A DNA stretch of 64,000 bases from Oscillospiraceae bacterium (GTDB taxonomy: Bacteria; Bacillota; Clostridia; Oscillospirales; Acutalibacteraceae). The translations under genes were made by a program, and so were the position numbers. Shown piece after piece: positions 7,505 through 15,082 of this stretch. The notes under the pieces are model-generated. The model was not told the origin of the DNA. It ran no database searches and saw nothing but the letters and a program-made list of their open reading frames with translations. The number at the start of each line of letters is the position of its first letter. Position 1 is the first letter of the stretch. Location: NCBI GenBank assembly GCA_025757685.1, contig CP107220.1, positions 1,757,501 through 1,821,500 on the forward strand, given 5' to 3'.

Positions 7505-7699
7505 TTAGTCATCCTCCTCTGTTTTATAATACAACCGACAATGGCAAAAACCCGGCTCCTTTTGCTCTCTGAACGCCTTGCACATACACTTGGTGTCCGG
7601 CGAACGCTCCAGCATACAGGGGCAGTAGCCGCCGGTGCGCTTTAAGCCCTCTCGCACGGTTTTGACCATCTCTTTATCCGGATTCAATTTGATCTTCAC
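7505..7699 (-). CDS. Ferredoxin:thioredoxin reductase catalytic-like protein
   Basis: This 64-residue protein has three paired-cysteine motifs: CPC (26-28), CMC (38-40) and CHC (52-54). They match the pattern of the catalytic beta chain of ferredoxin:thioredoxin reductase, which uses a [4Fe-4S] cluster and a disulfide to pass electrons from ferredoxin to thioredoxin. It is shorter than chloroplast and cyanobacterial chains, and no variable (alpha) chain is nearby. The start is a GTG at 7699 with GGGAGGG six bases upstream; a longer frame to 7843 has no support. It is directly upstream of trxA. Confidence 0.82.
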   Translation of the reverse strand: MKIKLNPDKEMVKTVREGLKRTGGYCPCMLERSPDTKCMCKAFREQKEPGFCHCRLYYKTEEDD

Positions 7700-7721
7700 T
7701 GGGTTCCCTCCCTTTTTCTTT

Positions 7722-7750
7722 ATTGTAACACACCTGTAAAGCCCTGACAA
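7722..7750 (-). promoter_or_regulatory. Promoter of the FTR-trxA operon
   Basis: On the minus strand, TTGTCA (7745-7750) and TACAAT (7722-7727) are separated by 17 bases, 23 bases before the GTG start. Confidence 0.72.
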
Positions 7751-7905
7751 GCGGGGGATTCTGACCGGCTTTGACAGACGATTTTCTTTATTTTGTCCGA
7801 TATTTTGCCGCTTATACAGATATACGCGACCGTAATTGCACACTTATGCGAATTGTGAACATTAAGTGAATTTTTCATAAAATGCCACAAATCTCCCTAC
7901 CTACT

Positions 7906-7914
7906 TGCTATAAT
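7906..7914 (+). promoter_or_regulatory. Extended -10 promoter of glmS
   Basis: TGC-TATAAT is an extended -10 box without a clear -35 box. The 77-base leader holds a small hairpin (GGGTTTTG/CAAAATCC) and no recognisable glmS ribozyme core. Confidence 0.6.
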
Positions 7915-7991
7915 AGACTGGGTTTTGTCTTTTCAAAATCCACATTTTAGTCCTACCTATATGGTAAGGCACAATATGGAGGTACGCAATT

Positions 7992-9830
7992 ATGTGCGGT
8001 ATCGTAGGTTATATCGGCGGCCAAAAGGCCAGTCCGATTTTACTTAGTGGACTGATGAAACTGGAGTACAGAGGATACGACTCTGCCGGCATTGCCACCC
8101 TGGAGGACGGCACTCCCACGGTGGTGAAAAACACCGGTCGGGTGCGTAATCTGTACCAGGATCCGCAGCTGGACGCCCTCACCGGTACCGTGGGCATTGC
8201 CCACACCCGCTGGGCCACCCACGGCAAGCCCAGCAAGGAGAACAGCCACCCTCACCTGGACAGCCGCGGGGTATTTACCGTGGTACACAACGGCATTATT
8301 GAGAATTATGAGGATCTGCGCAGTGAGCTGGAGCTGGAGGGCTGCACCTTCAAAAGCGAAACAGACACCGAGGTGATCCCCAACCTGATTGCCCACTACT
8401 ATTTTGCAGACAAAGGACCGGCAGAGGAGCGCTTTCTGCGGGCTACCCAGCGGACGTGCAAGCGGCTGGAGGGCAGCTATGCCATTGAGGTGCTGTGCAG
8501 CGAAACGCCCGACCAAATGATTGTGGTGCGCAAATCCAGCCCCTTGGTCATCGGCATTGGGTACAAAGAGAATTACATTGCCTCGGATATTCCGGCCATT
8601 CTGTCTTACACCAAGGATTTTTACCTGCTGAATGACCAGGAGTACGCAGTCATCACCCGAGAGAATATCACTTTCTATGACGAACAGCTGCACCCCTTTG
8701 AGAAGAAGCACCAGCGCATTGACTGGGATGCCACCGCGGCGGAGAAAAACGGCTACCCGGACTTTATGCTCAAGGAAATGTACGAGCAGCCCTCTACCGT
8801 ACGGGAAACCATCGGTACCCGTGTAACCGCCGGTGCGCCCACCCAAGTGGACGGGCTGGACTTCACTGCGGCGCAGCTGCAAAATCTGCACCAAATTTAC
8901 ATTATCGGCTGCGGTACCGCCATGCACGCGGGGTTGGCGGCCAAGCCCATGTTTGAGCACCTGACCCATATTCCCACCCAGGTGGATGTGGCGTCAGAGT
9001 TCCGCTATCGGGACCCGTTGGTAGATGACCACACCCTGTGCATTTTTATCAGCCAAAGCGGCGAGACTGCCGATACCATTGCCGCCCTGCGGCTGGCAAA
9101 GGCTGCCGGTGCCGCCACCTTGGCCGTCAGCAATGTGATTGGCTCCTCCATTACACGAGAAGCGGATTACACCGTCTACACCCACGCCGGACCGGAAATC
9201 GCCGTTGCCTCCACCAAGGCCTATACTGCCCAAGTGGTGCTGCTGGCGGTGCTGGCCATTCACTTTGCCGAGTTGTTGGGTCTGGGCGCCGGTGTGGCCG
9301 CCGACCTAAAAGCCGATCTGCTGGAGTTGCCGGCACTGATCGAAGAGACACTCAAGTGCGCGCCCCAAGTGAAAGCCTTTGCAGACAAGATCCATCGAGA
9401 GACCGATGTGTTCTTTATCGGCCGGGGCAGCGACTACACCACCAGCCTGGAAGCGTCGCTGAAGCTGAAAGAGATCTCCTATATCCACTCGGAGGCGTAC
9501 CCCAGCGGCGAGCTGAAGCACGGACCCATTGCCCTGATTGAAAAGGGCACCACCGTCATCGGCACCATTACGGACCCGGCGCTGGTGGACAAATCCGTCA
9601 GCAACCTGAAAGAGGTCATCACCCGAGGCGCCAAGGTACTGGTGGTCACCAACCGAGATGTGCGGGCGTCAGATATTGACACCATGATCCGCGTACCGGA
9701 AACCCACCCGCTGCTGGCACCTGCCGTGTCCATTTTGCCCTACCAGCTGCTTAGCTACTATATCGCCAAGCAAAACGGTCTGGATGTAGATAAACCTCGG
9801 AATTTGGCAAAATCCGTAACGGTGGAATAA
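7992..9830 (+). CDS. glmS: Glutamine--fructose-6-phosphate aminotransferase
   Basis: This 612-residue enzyme makes glucosamine-6-phosphate from fructose-6-phosphate and glutamine, the first step to UDP-GlcNAc for peptidoglycan. The N-terminal class II glutaminase domain has the nucleophile Cys2 (MCGIVGYIG) exposed after Met removal. The C-terminal half has two SIS sugar-isomerase domains, with GCGTAMHAG and SQSGETADT in the first and GRGSDYTTSLEASLKLKE in the second. The C-terminus ends with the conserved PRNLAKSVTVE. The length is typical. GGAGG lies 9 bases before ATG. It is a single-gene unit with a terminator at 9880. No glmS riboswitch was found upstream, unlike in many Firmicutes. Confidence 0.97.
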   Translation: MCGIVGYIGGQKASPILLSGLMKLEYRGYDSAGIATLEDGTPTVVKNTGRVRNLYQDPQLDALTGTVGIAHTRWATHGKPSKENSHPHLDSRGVFTVVHNGIIENYEDLRSELELEGCTFKSETDTEVIPNLIAHYYFADKGPAEERFLRATQRTCKRLEGSYAIEVLCSETPDQMIVVRKSSPLVIGIGYKENYIASDIPAILSYTKDFYLLNDQEYAVITRENITFYDEQLHPFEKKHQRIDWDATAAEKNGYPDFMLKEMYEQPSTVRETIGTRVTAGAPTQVDGLDFTAAQLQNLHQIYIIGCGTAMHAGLAAKPMFEHLTHIPTQVDVASEFRYRDPLVDDHTLCIFISQSGETADTIAALRLAKAAGAATLAVSNVIGSSITREADYTVYTHAGPEIAVASTKAYTAQVVLLAVLAIHFAELLGLGAGVAADLKADLLELPALIEETLKCAPQVKAFADKIHRETDVFFIGRGSDYTTSLEASLKLKEISYIHSEAYPSGELKHGPIALIEKGTTVIGTITDPALVDKSVSNLKEVITRGAKVLVVTNRDVRASDIDTMIRVPETHPLLAPAVSILPYQLLSYYIAKQNGLDVDKPRNLAKSVTVE

Positions 9831-9879
9831 CCACACGAGCCGCCCTTGTCATGGGAGGCAAAAGGTAAATCAATATAAA

Positions 9880-9915
9880 ATAGCCCTGCGGCACACACCG
9901 CAGGGCTATTTTTAT
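9880..9915. terminator. Bidirectional terminator between glmS and rubrerythrin
   Basis: The 12-bp stem ATAGCCCTGCGG/CCGCAGGGCTAT has T-runs on both strands. Confidence 0.88.
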
Positions 9916-9924
9916 ACCGGGTAC

Positions 9925-10461
9925 TTATTCGCCGAAATAGCGCTTTAACAAACCTTCAAAGGCCTTGCCGTGGCGGGCCTCGTCGCGAGCCATCTCGTGC
10001 ACGGTGTCATGAATCGCATCCAGGTTGGCAGCCTTAGCCTTCTTAGCCAACTCAAACTTGCCCAGGGTAGCGCCGTTCTCGGCAGCCACACGCATCTCCA
10101 GGTTCTTCTTGGTAGAGGGGGTCACCACCTCGCCCAGCATCTCGGCGAACTTGGCAGCGTGCTCTGCCTCTTCATAAGCGGCCTTTTCCCAGTACAGACC
10201 GATCTCCGGATAGCCCTCACGGTGTGCCACTCTGGCCATAGCCAAGTACATACCCACCTCGGAGCACTCGCCGTTAAAGTTGTCTCTCAGGCCCTGGACG
10301 ATCTCCTCGTCCACGCCGTCAATAATGCCTACCTGGTGCTCGGCAGCCCAAGTGCGCTCCTCGTTCTCCCGCACGGCCATCTTAGCGCCGCAAATGGGGC
10401 AAACATCAATGGGGGTGTCGCTCTCATACCCGCATACCGGGCAATAATACTTTTTGCTCAT
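9925..10461 (-). CDS. Reverse rubrerythrin
   Basis: This 178-residue non-haem iron peroxidase reduces hydrogen peroxide in anaerobes. The rubredoxin-like domain is at the N-terminus (CPVCGY and CPICGA), ahead of the ferritin-like di-iron domain (ECSEVGMY, EEAEHAAK, ARDEARHG). This is the reverse order to classical rubrerythrin and is known from clostridial proteins. All di-iron ligands in those motifs are present. The ATG at 10461 follows a GGAG site; an upstream frame to 10500 is not needed. It lies 39 bases downstream of a Fur/PerR-type regulator on the same strand, which suggests peroxide-responsive co-expression. Confidence 0.92.
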   Translation of the reverse strand: MSKKYYCPVCGYESDTPIDVCPICGAKMAVRENEERTWAAEHQVGIIDGVDEEIVQGLRDNFNGECSEVGMYLAMARVAHREGYPEIGLYWEKAAYEEAEHAAKFAEMLGEVVTPSTKKNLEMRVAAENGATLGKFELAKKAKAANLDAIHDTVHEMARDEARHGKAFEGLLKRYFGE

Positions 10462-10500
10462 AATCGTCTTTCTCCTTTTTAGATGATTTGGATAACACAT

Positions 10501-10908
10501 TTATTGACAACAGCTGCAAATGCCGCTGAAGTACACATCTTTGTGGTGGACGGTAAAGCCGTCCAGTCCCTGAATACCTATCAGGTCCGGGATAAAGTCA
10601 TAGATCCGCCCGCATTTTTCGCACCGGAAGTGCCCGTGGAAGCGGGTGTCCGCATCGTAGTGGATTCGGCCGCTGTCAATGGTCACCGGAATGATCAGAC
10701 CGCAGGCGTCCAGGGCTTGCAGGGCATTGTACACCGTGGTCTTTGAGAAAGCGGGATTGTCCTCCAGCACTGCCCGGTACACGCTCTCCACATCCGGGTG
10801 GGTGCGGTGCTCGCACAGATACTTGTACACGGCAATGCGCTGGGGCGTTGCCTTAAACCCTCGATCCTTAAAGATTTGTACGATCTCTGCCGTTTCCGTT
10901 GGGATCAC
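10501..10908 (-). CDS. perR: Fur/PerR-family transcriptional regulator
   Basis: This 135-residue protein has a winged-helix domain with the family phrase FKATPQRIAVY and the recognition helix SKTTVYNAL. A metal domain follows, with HFRCEKCGRIYD and a C-terminal CSCC, giving two Cys pairs for structural zinc. PerR identity is inferred from the adjacent rubrerythrin and from PerR-like palindromes in its promoter; Fur or Zur cannot be excluded. The start codon appears to be GTG at 10908, embedded in a sequence (AGGTGATCC) that itself matches the anti-Shine-Dalgarno, so the true start could be slightly downstream. Confidence 0.85.
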   Translation of the reverse strand: MIPTETAEIVQIFKDRGFKATPQRIAVYKYLCEHRTHPDVESVYRAVLEDNPAFSKTTVYNALQALDACGLIIPVTIDSGRIHYDADTRFHGHFRCEKCGRIYDFIPDLIGIQGLDGFTVHHKDVYFSGICSCCQ

Positions 10909-10921
10909 CTCTCTTTATGTT

Positions 10922-10951
10922 GTAATTATTACTGACTTGTAATGAGTACAA
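10922..10951. promoter_or_regulatory. PerR/Fur-like operator pair
   Basis: GTAATTATTAC (10922-10932) is a perfect palindrome. TTGTAATGAGTACAA (10937-10951) is an inverted repeat with arms TTGTA/TACAA. They lie at and just after the expected transcription start of the perR-rbr operon, where bound repressor would block it. Confidence 0.6.
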
Positions 10952-10955
10952 CATA

Positions 10956-10984
10956 AATATACACGATTTCTAACCGGATGTCAA
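10956..10984 (-). promoter_or_regulatory. Promoter of perR-rubrerythrin operon
   Basis: On the minus strand, a perfect TTGACA (10979-10984) and TATATT (10956-10961) are separated by 17 bases. Confidence 0.82.
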
Positions 10985-11030
10985 GTCTTTTTTTGATTTT
11001 TTGCACTTTTCTTTCCGGCGGGTACAGAAA

Positions 11031-11059
11031 GCCCCGGCGCCTACAAAGGGCGCCGGGGC
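11031..11059 (-). terminator. Probable terminator of nitroreductase-GDPD operon
   Basis: The 10-bp GC-rich stem GCCCCGGCGC/GCGCCGGGGC lies 27 bases beyond the GDPD stop codon. The T-run on the minus strand is short. Confidence 0.55.
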
Positions 11060-11085
11060 AATTTTGCTTTTTATTTTATACAGAC

Positions 11086-11964
11086 TTAATAGGTGATGCT
11101 GTCGGTGGTAATGTAGGTAACACCCTTGTCTTTCAGGCTTTGCAGCGTGTCCATATTGTCAATGGTCCAGGCGCCCACTTCCAGCCCGGCATCCAGGCAC
11201 TTTTGCACCACTTCCTTGGTGTTTTCGTCCTTGTTGCCGTTAAAGTCAATGCCGCACTCTCCGCCCAGAGCCTTGGCGTCTGCAATGGCCTGGTCGTCGA
11301 TCTTCTGTACCAAATACCACACCGGCACATCCTGGGACAGCTTGCGGATCTGCTGCAAATTCTCCAAATGGAAGGAGATAAACAGCGGCTTGGCACCGGT
11401 GTCCGCCACCAGCTTCAAGATCTCGTCATAATGCTCCGTGTTGTTCTTGCCTTTCAGCTCGATCACGGCGGTCATATTGTACTTGACACAGGTCTTTAAG
11501 TAGTCCTCTAAGGTGCAAATTTTCAAATTGGGATATTGGTCGATATTCACCCCATTGTCCGTATTGTAGGTGAGCAGCTCGTCGTAGGTCTTTTTTTCCA
11601 CAAAGGCGTGCTGATCCATCATACGGTAAGTATGGCTGTCGTGGGAGATGACCCACACCCCGTCCTTGGTGCGATAGGTGTCGCACTCGGCGCCGGTAAA
11701 TCCGGCCTTGCCGGCCTCCTCAAAGGCAGGCAGCGTATTCTCCGGTGCCACGGCACGGAACCCACGGTGGGCGATCAAGGTCACATCATGATTGCCCATA
11801 GCGGTGACGGTGTAGTCCTTCACCTGGCAGTAGTTGTGCAGATAGATCAACCCACCGCTGACCACAATCAGGATCAGCGCCAGCAGCACGCTGCACAGGA
11901 TCACTGCCACCTTTTTGCCGGTGGACCACTTTTTCTTCTCTTTTTTCACTGCGGTTTCACTCAT
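11086..11964 (-). CDS. Membrane-anchored glycerophosphodiester phosphodiesterase
   Basis: This 292-residue protein has a basic N-terminus and one membrane helix (about residues 22-45), then an extracytoplasmic GDPD TIM-barrel domain. Catalytic landmarks are present: LIAHRGF, APENTLPAF, a metal-binding GAECDTYRTKDG and VISHD. Such enzymes release glycerol-3-phosphate from glycerophosphodiesters or trim teichoic-acid-like polymers. The second half keeps the VIELKGK and AWTIDN strands expected for the barrel. The start overlaps the end of the nitroreductase gene by 8 bases, so both are co-translated. A second, more divergent GDPD lies at 19911. Confidence 0.9.
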   Translation of the reverse strand: MSETAVKKEKKKWSTGKKVAVILCSVLLALILIVVSGGLIYLHNYCQVKDYTVTAMGNHDVTLIAHRGFRAVAPENTLPAFEEAGKAGFTGAECDTYRTKDGVWVISHDSHTYRMMDQHAFVEKKTYDELLTYNTDNGVNIDQYPNLKICTLEDYLKTCVKYNMTAVIELKGKNNTEHYDEILKLVADTGAKPLFISFHLENLQQIRKLSQDVPVWYLVQKIDDQAIADAKALGGECGIDFNGNKDENTKEVVQKCLDAGLEVGAWTIDNMDTLQSLKDKGVTYITTDSITY

Positions 11965-12733
11965 TTTCTTTTTCCCCCTCTGATTGCGTTGGGAATTTGA
12001 TCACCTTATCGTCGGTGACGAACTCCCCTTTTTTGTTCCACTTGCCCTGCACACCCTTGTGGGCGGCGCCCAACTGAAAATGCAGCTGGGCAATACCAAA
12101 GTCCAGGCTCTTGTCCGAGTACGGCGCGTCCACCGAGGCAGAGATCTTGCCTTCCTCGTAGCGAAAACGCACGCACCGTCGGTTGGTGGCAGACGGCGCC
12201 TTTTCCACCATCTGCATGGCAAACACATACGGCTCCGGCAGCGCCCGGTCGCAGGCCTCCATCATCTTTTGGTAGGGCTTGTTGGTCTTGTGGGTGGCGT
12301 TGTACATCATCTTCTCTTTCATGCTCTTGCCGGGCTTAACATTGCCGATGGTGATCACGCCGTACAGGCGCAGATCCCGGGGCAAATCCAGCATTTGGTA
12401 GAGCTTGTTCTCATTATATGTACCCGTTACCCAGCAGGTGCCCAGCCCGTGGTACACACACTGCAAAACAATACTTTCGCCAAAGTAGCCGCTTTGAATT
12501 CTGGCCCACTCCGTGTCCGGCCCGCACACAGCCACCAGCGCAAATTTGCCGGTAAACAGGGTAAAGGGGGCCGTGCCATCCGCCAACAGACGAAAGGAAA
12601 GCCCGCTTTGGCGATTGACGGCGTCCACCATCTCCTGCAAGATCTCCAGCACCCGGGGATCCGGCGGCGTGTGGCTGTAAGTACGGCGGGAACAGCGGGC
12701 GCCGATGGCCTCAATATATTCTGCATTGGTCAA
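11957..12733 (-). CDS. Nitroreductase-family protein
   Basis: This protein of about 258 residues belongs to the nitroreductase fold: an FMN-site start ARCSRRTY, the GESIVLQCVYHGLGTCWVTG helix typical of the family, and LYGVITIGNVKPGKS. A second half repeats the theme (EKAPSATNRRCVRF), as in the TM1586-like tandem nitroreductases. It probably uses FMN and NAD(P)H; the substrate is unknown. A TTG at 12733 has the better ribosome-site spacing (AGAGGA); a GTG at 12742 is the alternative. It overlaps the downstream GDPD gene by 8 bases. Confidence 0.82.
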   Translation of the reverse strand: MTNAEYIEAIGARCSRRTYSHTPPDPRVLEILQEMVDAVNRQSGLSFRLLADGTAPFTLFTGKFALVAVCGPDTEWARIQSGYFGESIVLQCVYHGLGTCWVTGTYNENKLYQMLDLPRDLRLYGVITIGNVKPGKSMKEKMMYNATHKTNKPYQKMMEACDRALPEPYVFAMQMVEKAPSATNRRCVRFRYEEGKISASVDAPYSDKSLDFGIAQLHFQLGAAHKGVQGKWNKKGEFVTDDKVIKFPTQSEGEKENE

Positions 12734-12839
12734 ATGTACCACTTCCTCTCTACGGCAGACACTGCCTACTGCACGCCCCCCGCCCGGCGCAAAACCGGGC
12801 AGGGAAACACAGCCTCAGTATAGCACAATCCCGGGAGAA

Positions 12840-14663
12840 TTACAAGTCAAAGGTCACGCCGTAAGCCTGAACCCAGCCGTAGATCTGGACCACATACGCC
12901 ACCACCTGTGCCCCGCGCATCAGCTGGCCGTACCAAGGCTCTTGCAGGGTGTCCGGGTTTTGGCACAGAGCGACCACCGCGTCCCGATTCAGCAGCTCAT
13001 ACAGCGGGCAGGCGGTGTCCGTCAGCACCGGCTCTGCCAGCGCCTTTACCCGGGCAAAATACGCCGGATTAAAGGTCTTGGGGTACGGGCTTTTTTTGCG
13101 CCAGGCGATCTGATAGGGCAGCTCCCCCTCAAAGGCCTTGCGCAGCACGCCCTTTTCCCGCCCCTCCGGCGACTTCAGCGCCCAAGGCATATTGTAGGCG
13201 TACTCCACCAGCCGCCAGTCGCAAAACGGCACACGCACCTCCAGGGAGTTGTGCATACTCATGGCGTCCTTGCGCATCAACAGTGTTTGCATAAACCAGT
13301 CGGTATTCAGCCGGAACATCTGGCGCATACGCTTTTCCAGCGGGCTGTCTGTGTCCAGCACCTCCGTGTCTGCCACCGTGCGGCGGTAGGCGGCCTGCAC
13401 ATAGTCCGCCCCCTCCGGCAGCAACCCCGGGCGCAGCAGACTTTGGCGCACGTCTACGCTGCGGGACCAGGGGAATGTGTCCGCAAACAAGATCTCCTGC
13501 CGATGATACCAGGGATAGCCGCCAAAGATCTCGTCGGCGCATTCGCCGGACAGGCACACCTTAAAGTCCCGGTGCACCTGCCTGCAAAACAGCAACAAGC
13601 TGGAATCCACATCCGTAAAGCCCGGCACGCCACGGGCCAGGGTGGCCTCCACCAGCGCCTCTGCCACATCCACATTATTCAGCACCACATTGCGGTGATC
13701 GGAGCCGATGGCCCCGGCCATTAGGCCGATATAATCGCTGTCTGCATTGGGCTGGAACAGACTCTTTTGGAAGTAGCGGTCGTTGTCCTCATAATCCACC
13801 GAGTAGGTGCACAGCCGCTCCCCCTGCGCCGCCATCTTCCGGGCGGCGATCTCGGAAATAATGGACGAGTCCAGCCCGCCGCTAAGAAAAGTACATACCG
13901 GCACATCACTGACCAGCTGGCGCTCCACCGCGTCCGTCACCAGCTGATGGGTGCGCTCTATGGTGTCCGCCGGGCTGTCCGTATGGGGCGCGGCGTGCAG
14001 CTTCCAGTACCGATGCACCTGCAAAGTGCCGTGGTCATAGGTCAGGTAGCAGGCCGGAGGCAGCTCCGCCAGATCCCGAAACACCGCGTTCCCCGGGGAG
14101 CGGGCAGGCCCCAGCATAAAGATCTCTGCCAACCCGCTGCGATCCACCACCGGCTCCACCTCCGGGAGCAGCAGCAAGGTAGGGATCCGGCTGGCAAAGG
14201 CAAACAGTCGCCCTTTTTTGCAGTAAAACAGGGGCTTTACCCCGATCCTGTCCCGGGCAGCAAACAGGGTGCCCCGGCGGGTATCATACACCGCAAAAGC
14301 AAAAATGCCGTTGAGCTTTTCCAAACACCCGGCTTTCCACTTATGATAGGCCTTAAGCACCACTTCCGTATCACAGGTGGTCTCAAAGCTGTACCCGGCG
14401 CTTTCCAATAGGTGGCGCACTTCTGCTGTGTTGTAAATTTCGCCATTATAGGCGATCACTAAATCGCCAAAGCGCATGGGCTGCCGCCCACCTGCCGGGT
14501 CAATAATCGCCAGCCGCCGGTGCAGCAGCGCCGCCCCCGGCTCTAAGTATCGCCCGCTGTCGTCCGGGCCACGGCTTCGCAGGCTGTCGCTCATTTGGCA
14601 CAGCAGCTGCTCTCGCTCCCGCAGATCCACATCCTCACGCAGAATTCCTGCAATTCCGCACAT
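12840..14663 (-). CDS. asnB: Asparagine synthetase (glutamine-hydrolysing)
   Basis: This 607-residue enzyme makes asparagine from aspartate, glutamine and ATP. The N-terminal glutaminase domain begins MCGIAGIL, with Cys2 as nucleophile and the RGPDD and AYNGEIYN motifs. The ATP-pyrophosphatase domain has the loop SGGLDSS at residues 261-267, and the ECADEIFGGYPWY and EVRVPFCD segments expected for aspartate binding. The length is typical. It stands alone on the minus strand. The start at 14663 is preceded by GAGGTGATG. No T-box leader is visible in the short upstream gap shared with the tRNA-Thr promoter. Confidence 0.96.
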   Translation of the reverse strand: MCGIAGILREDVDLREREQLLCQMSDSLRSRGPDDSGRYLEPGAALLHRRLAIIDPAGGRQPMRFGDLVIAYNGEIYNTAEVRHLLESAGYSFETTCDTEVVLKAYHKWKAGCLEKLNGIFAFAVYDTRRGTLFAARDRIGVKPLFYCKKGRLFAFASRIPTLLLLPEVEPVVDRSGLAEIFMLGPARSPGNAVFRDLAELPPACYLTYDHGTLQVHRYWKLHAAPHTDSPADTIERTHQLVTDAVERQLVSDVPVCTFLSGGLDSSIISEIAARKMAAQGERLCTYSVDYEDNDRYFQKSLFQPNADSDYIGLMAGAIGSDHRNVVLNNVDVAEALVEATLARGVPGFTDVDSSLLLFCRQVHRDFKVCLSGECADEIFGGYPWYHRQEILFADTFPWSRSVDVRQSLLRPGLLPEGADYVQAAYRRTVADTEVLDTDSPLEKRMRQMFRLNTDWFMQTLLMRKDAMSMHNSLEVRVPFCDWRLVEYAYNMPWALKSPEGREKGVLRKAFEGELPYQIAWRKKSPYPKTFNPAYFARVKALAEPVLTDTACPLYELLNRDAVVALCQNPDTLQEPWYGQLMRGAQVVAYVVQIYGWVQAYGVTFDL

Positions 14664-14741
14664 AACATCACCTCACTTTTAGTCTATGCAGGCGCGCGCC
14701 CTTTGCCAGTAACGGAATTTTTGGAAATTTGCAATTTGGGC

Positions 14742-14770
14742 TTGACTATCATTTTTTGTTGTGTTATAGT
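14742..14770 (+). promoter_or_regulatory. Promoter of tRNA-Thr/tRNA-Tyr
   Basis: TTGACT (14742-14747) and TATAGT (14765-14770) are 17 bases apart, 18 bases before the tRNA-Thr gene. Confidence 0.75.
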
Positions 14771-14788
14771 ATTAAGGCGTTAAGAAAT

Positions 14789-14864
14789 GCTGGTGTAGCT
14801 CAGTTGGTAGAGCAGCTGATTTGTAATCAGCAGGTCAGGGGTTCGAGTCCGTTCACCAGCTCCA
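14789..14864 (+). tRNA. tRNA-Thr(TGT)
   Basis: The cloverleaf has anticodon loop TTTGTAA (anticodon TGT), acceptor GCTGGTG/CACCAGC and an encoded CCA. It is followed by tRNA-Tyr 36 bases downstream. Confidence 0.94.
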
Positions 14865-14900
14865 CGGCGGAGTTGGCAACGCCGTTCTCCGCATTTATAT

Positions 14901-14985
<85 letters not shown>

Positions 14986-14986
14986 A

Positions 14987-15030
14987 AGAAACGACAATTT
15001 TCTTCCGAAGATTGTCGTTTCTTTTTATTT
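14987..15030 (+). terminator. Terminator of the tRNA-Thr/Tyr transcript
   Basis: The 12-bp stem AGAAACGACAAT/ATTGTCGTTTCT is followed by a long T-rich tract. Confidence 0.88.
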
Positions 15031-15040
15031 TTGCACAAAA

Positions 15041-15076
15041 AGTAACCGGCAGGAAAGTTCCCTGCCGGTTTTTTTA
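15041..15076. terminator. Terminator of the lacto-N-biose operon (bidirectional)
   Basis: The 10-bp stem AACCGGCAGG/CCTGCCGGTT has T-runs on either side. It lies just beyond the GH112 stop codon. Confidence 0.82.
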
Positions 15077-15082
15077 TGCCTG

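Noticed and set aside
7843..7992. Possible glmS ribozyme upstream of glmS
   Set aside because: The leader is too short and shows no match to the conserved core that I can identify.
12777..12800. GCCCGG/CCGGGC hairpin after asnB as terminator
   Set aside because: There is no T-run on the minus strand, so terminator function is not supported.
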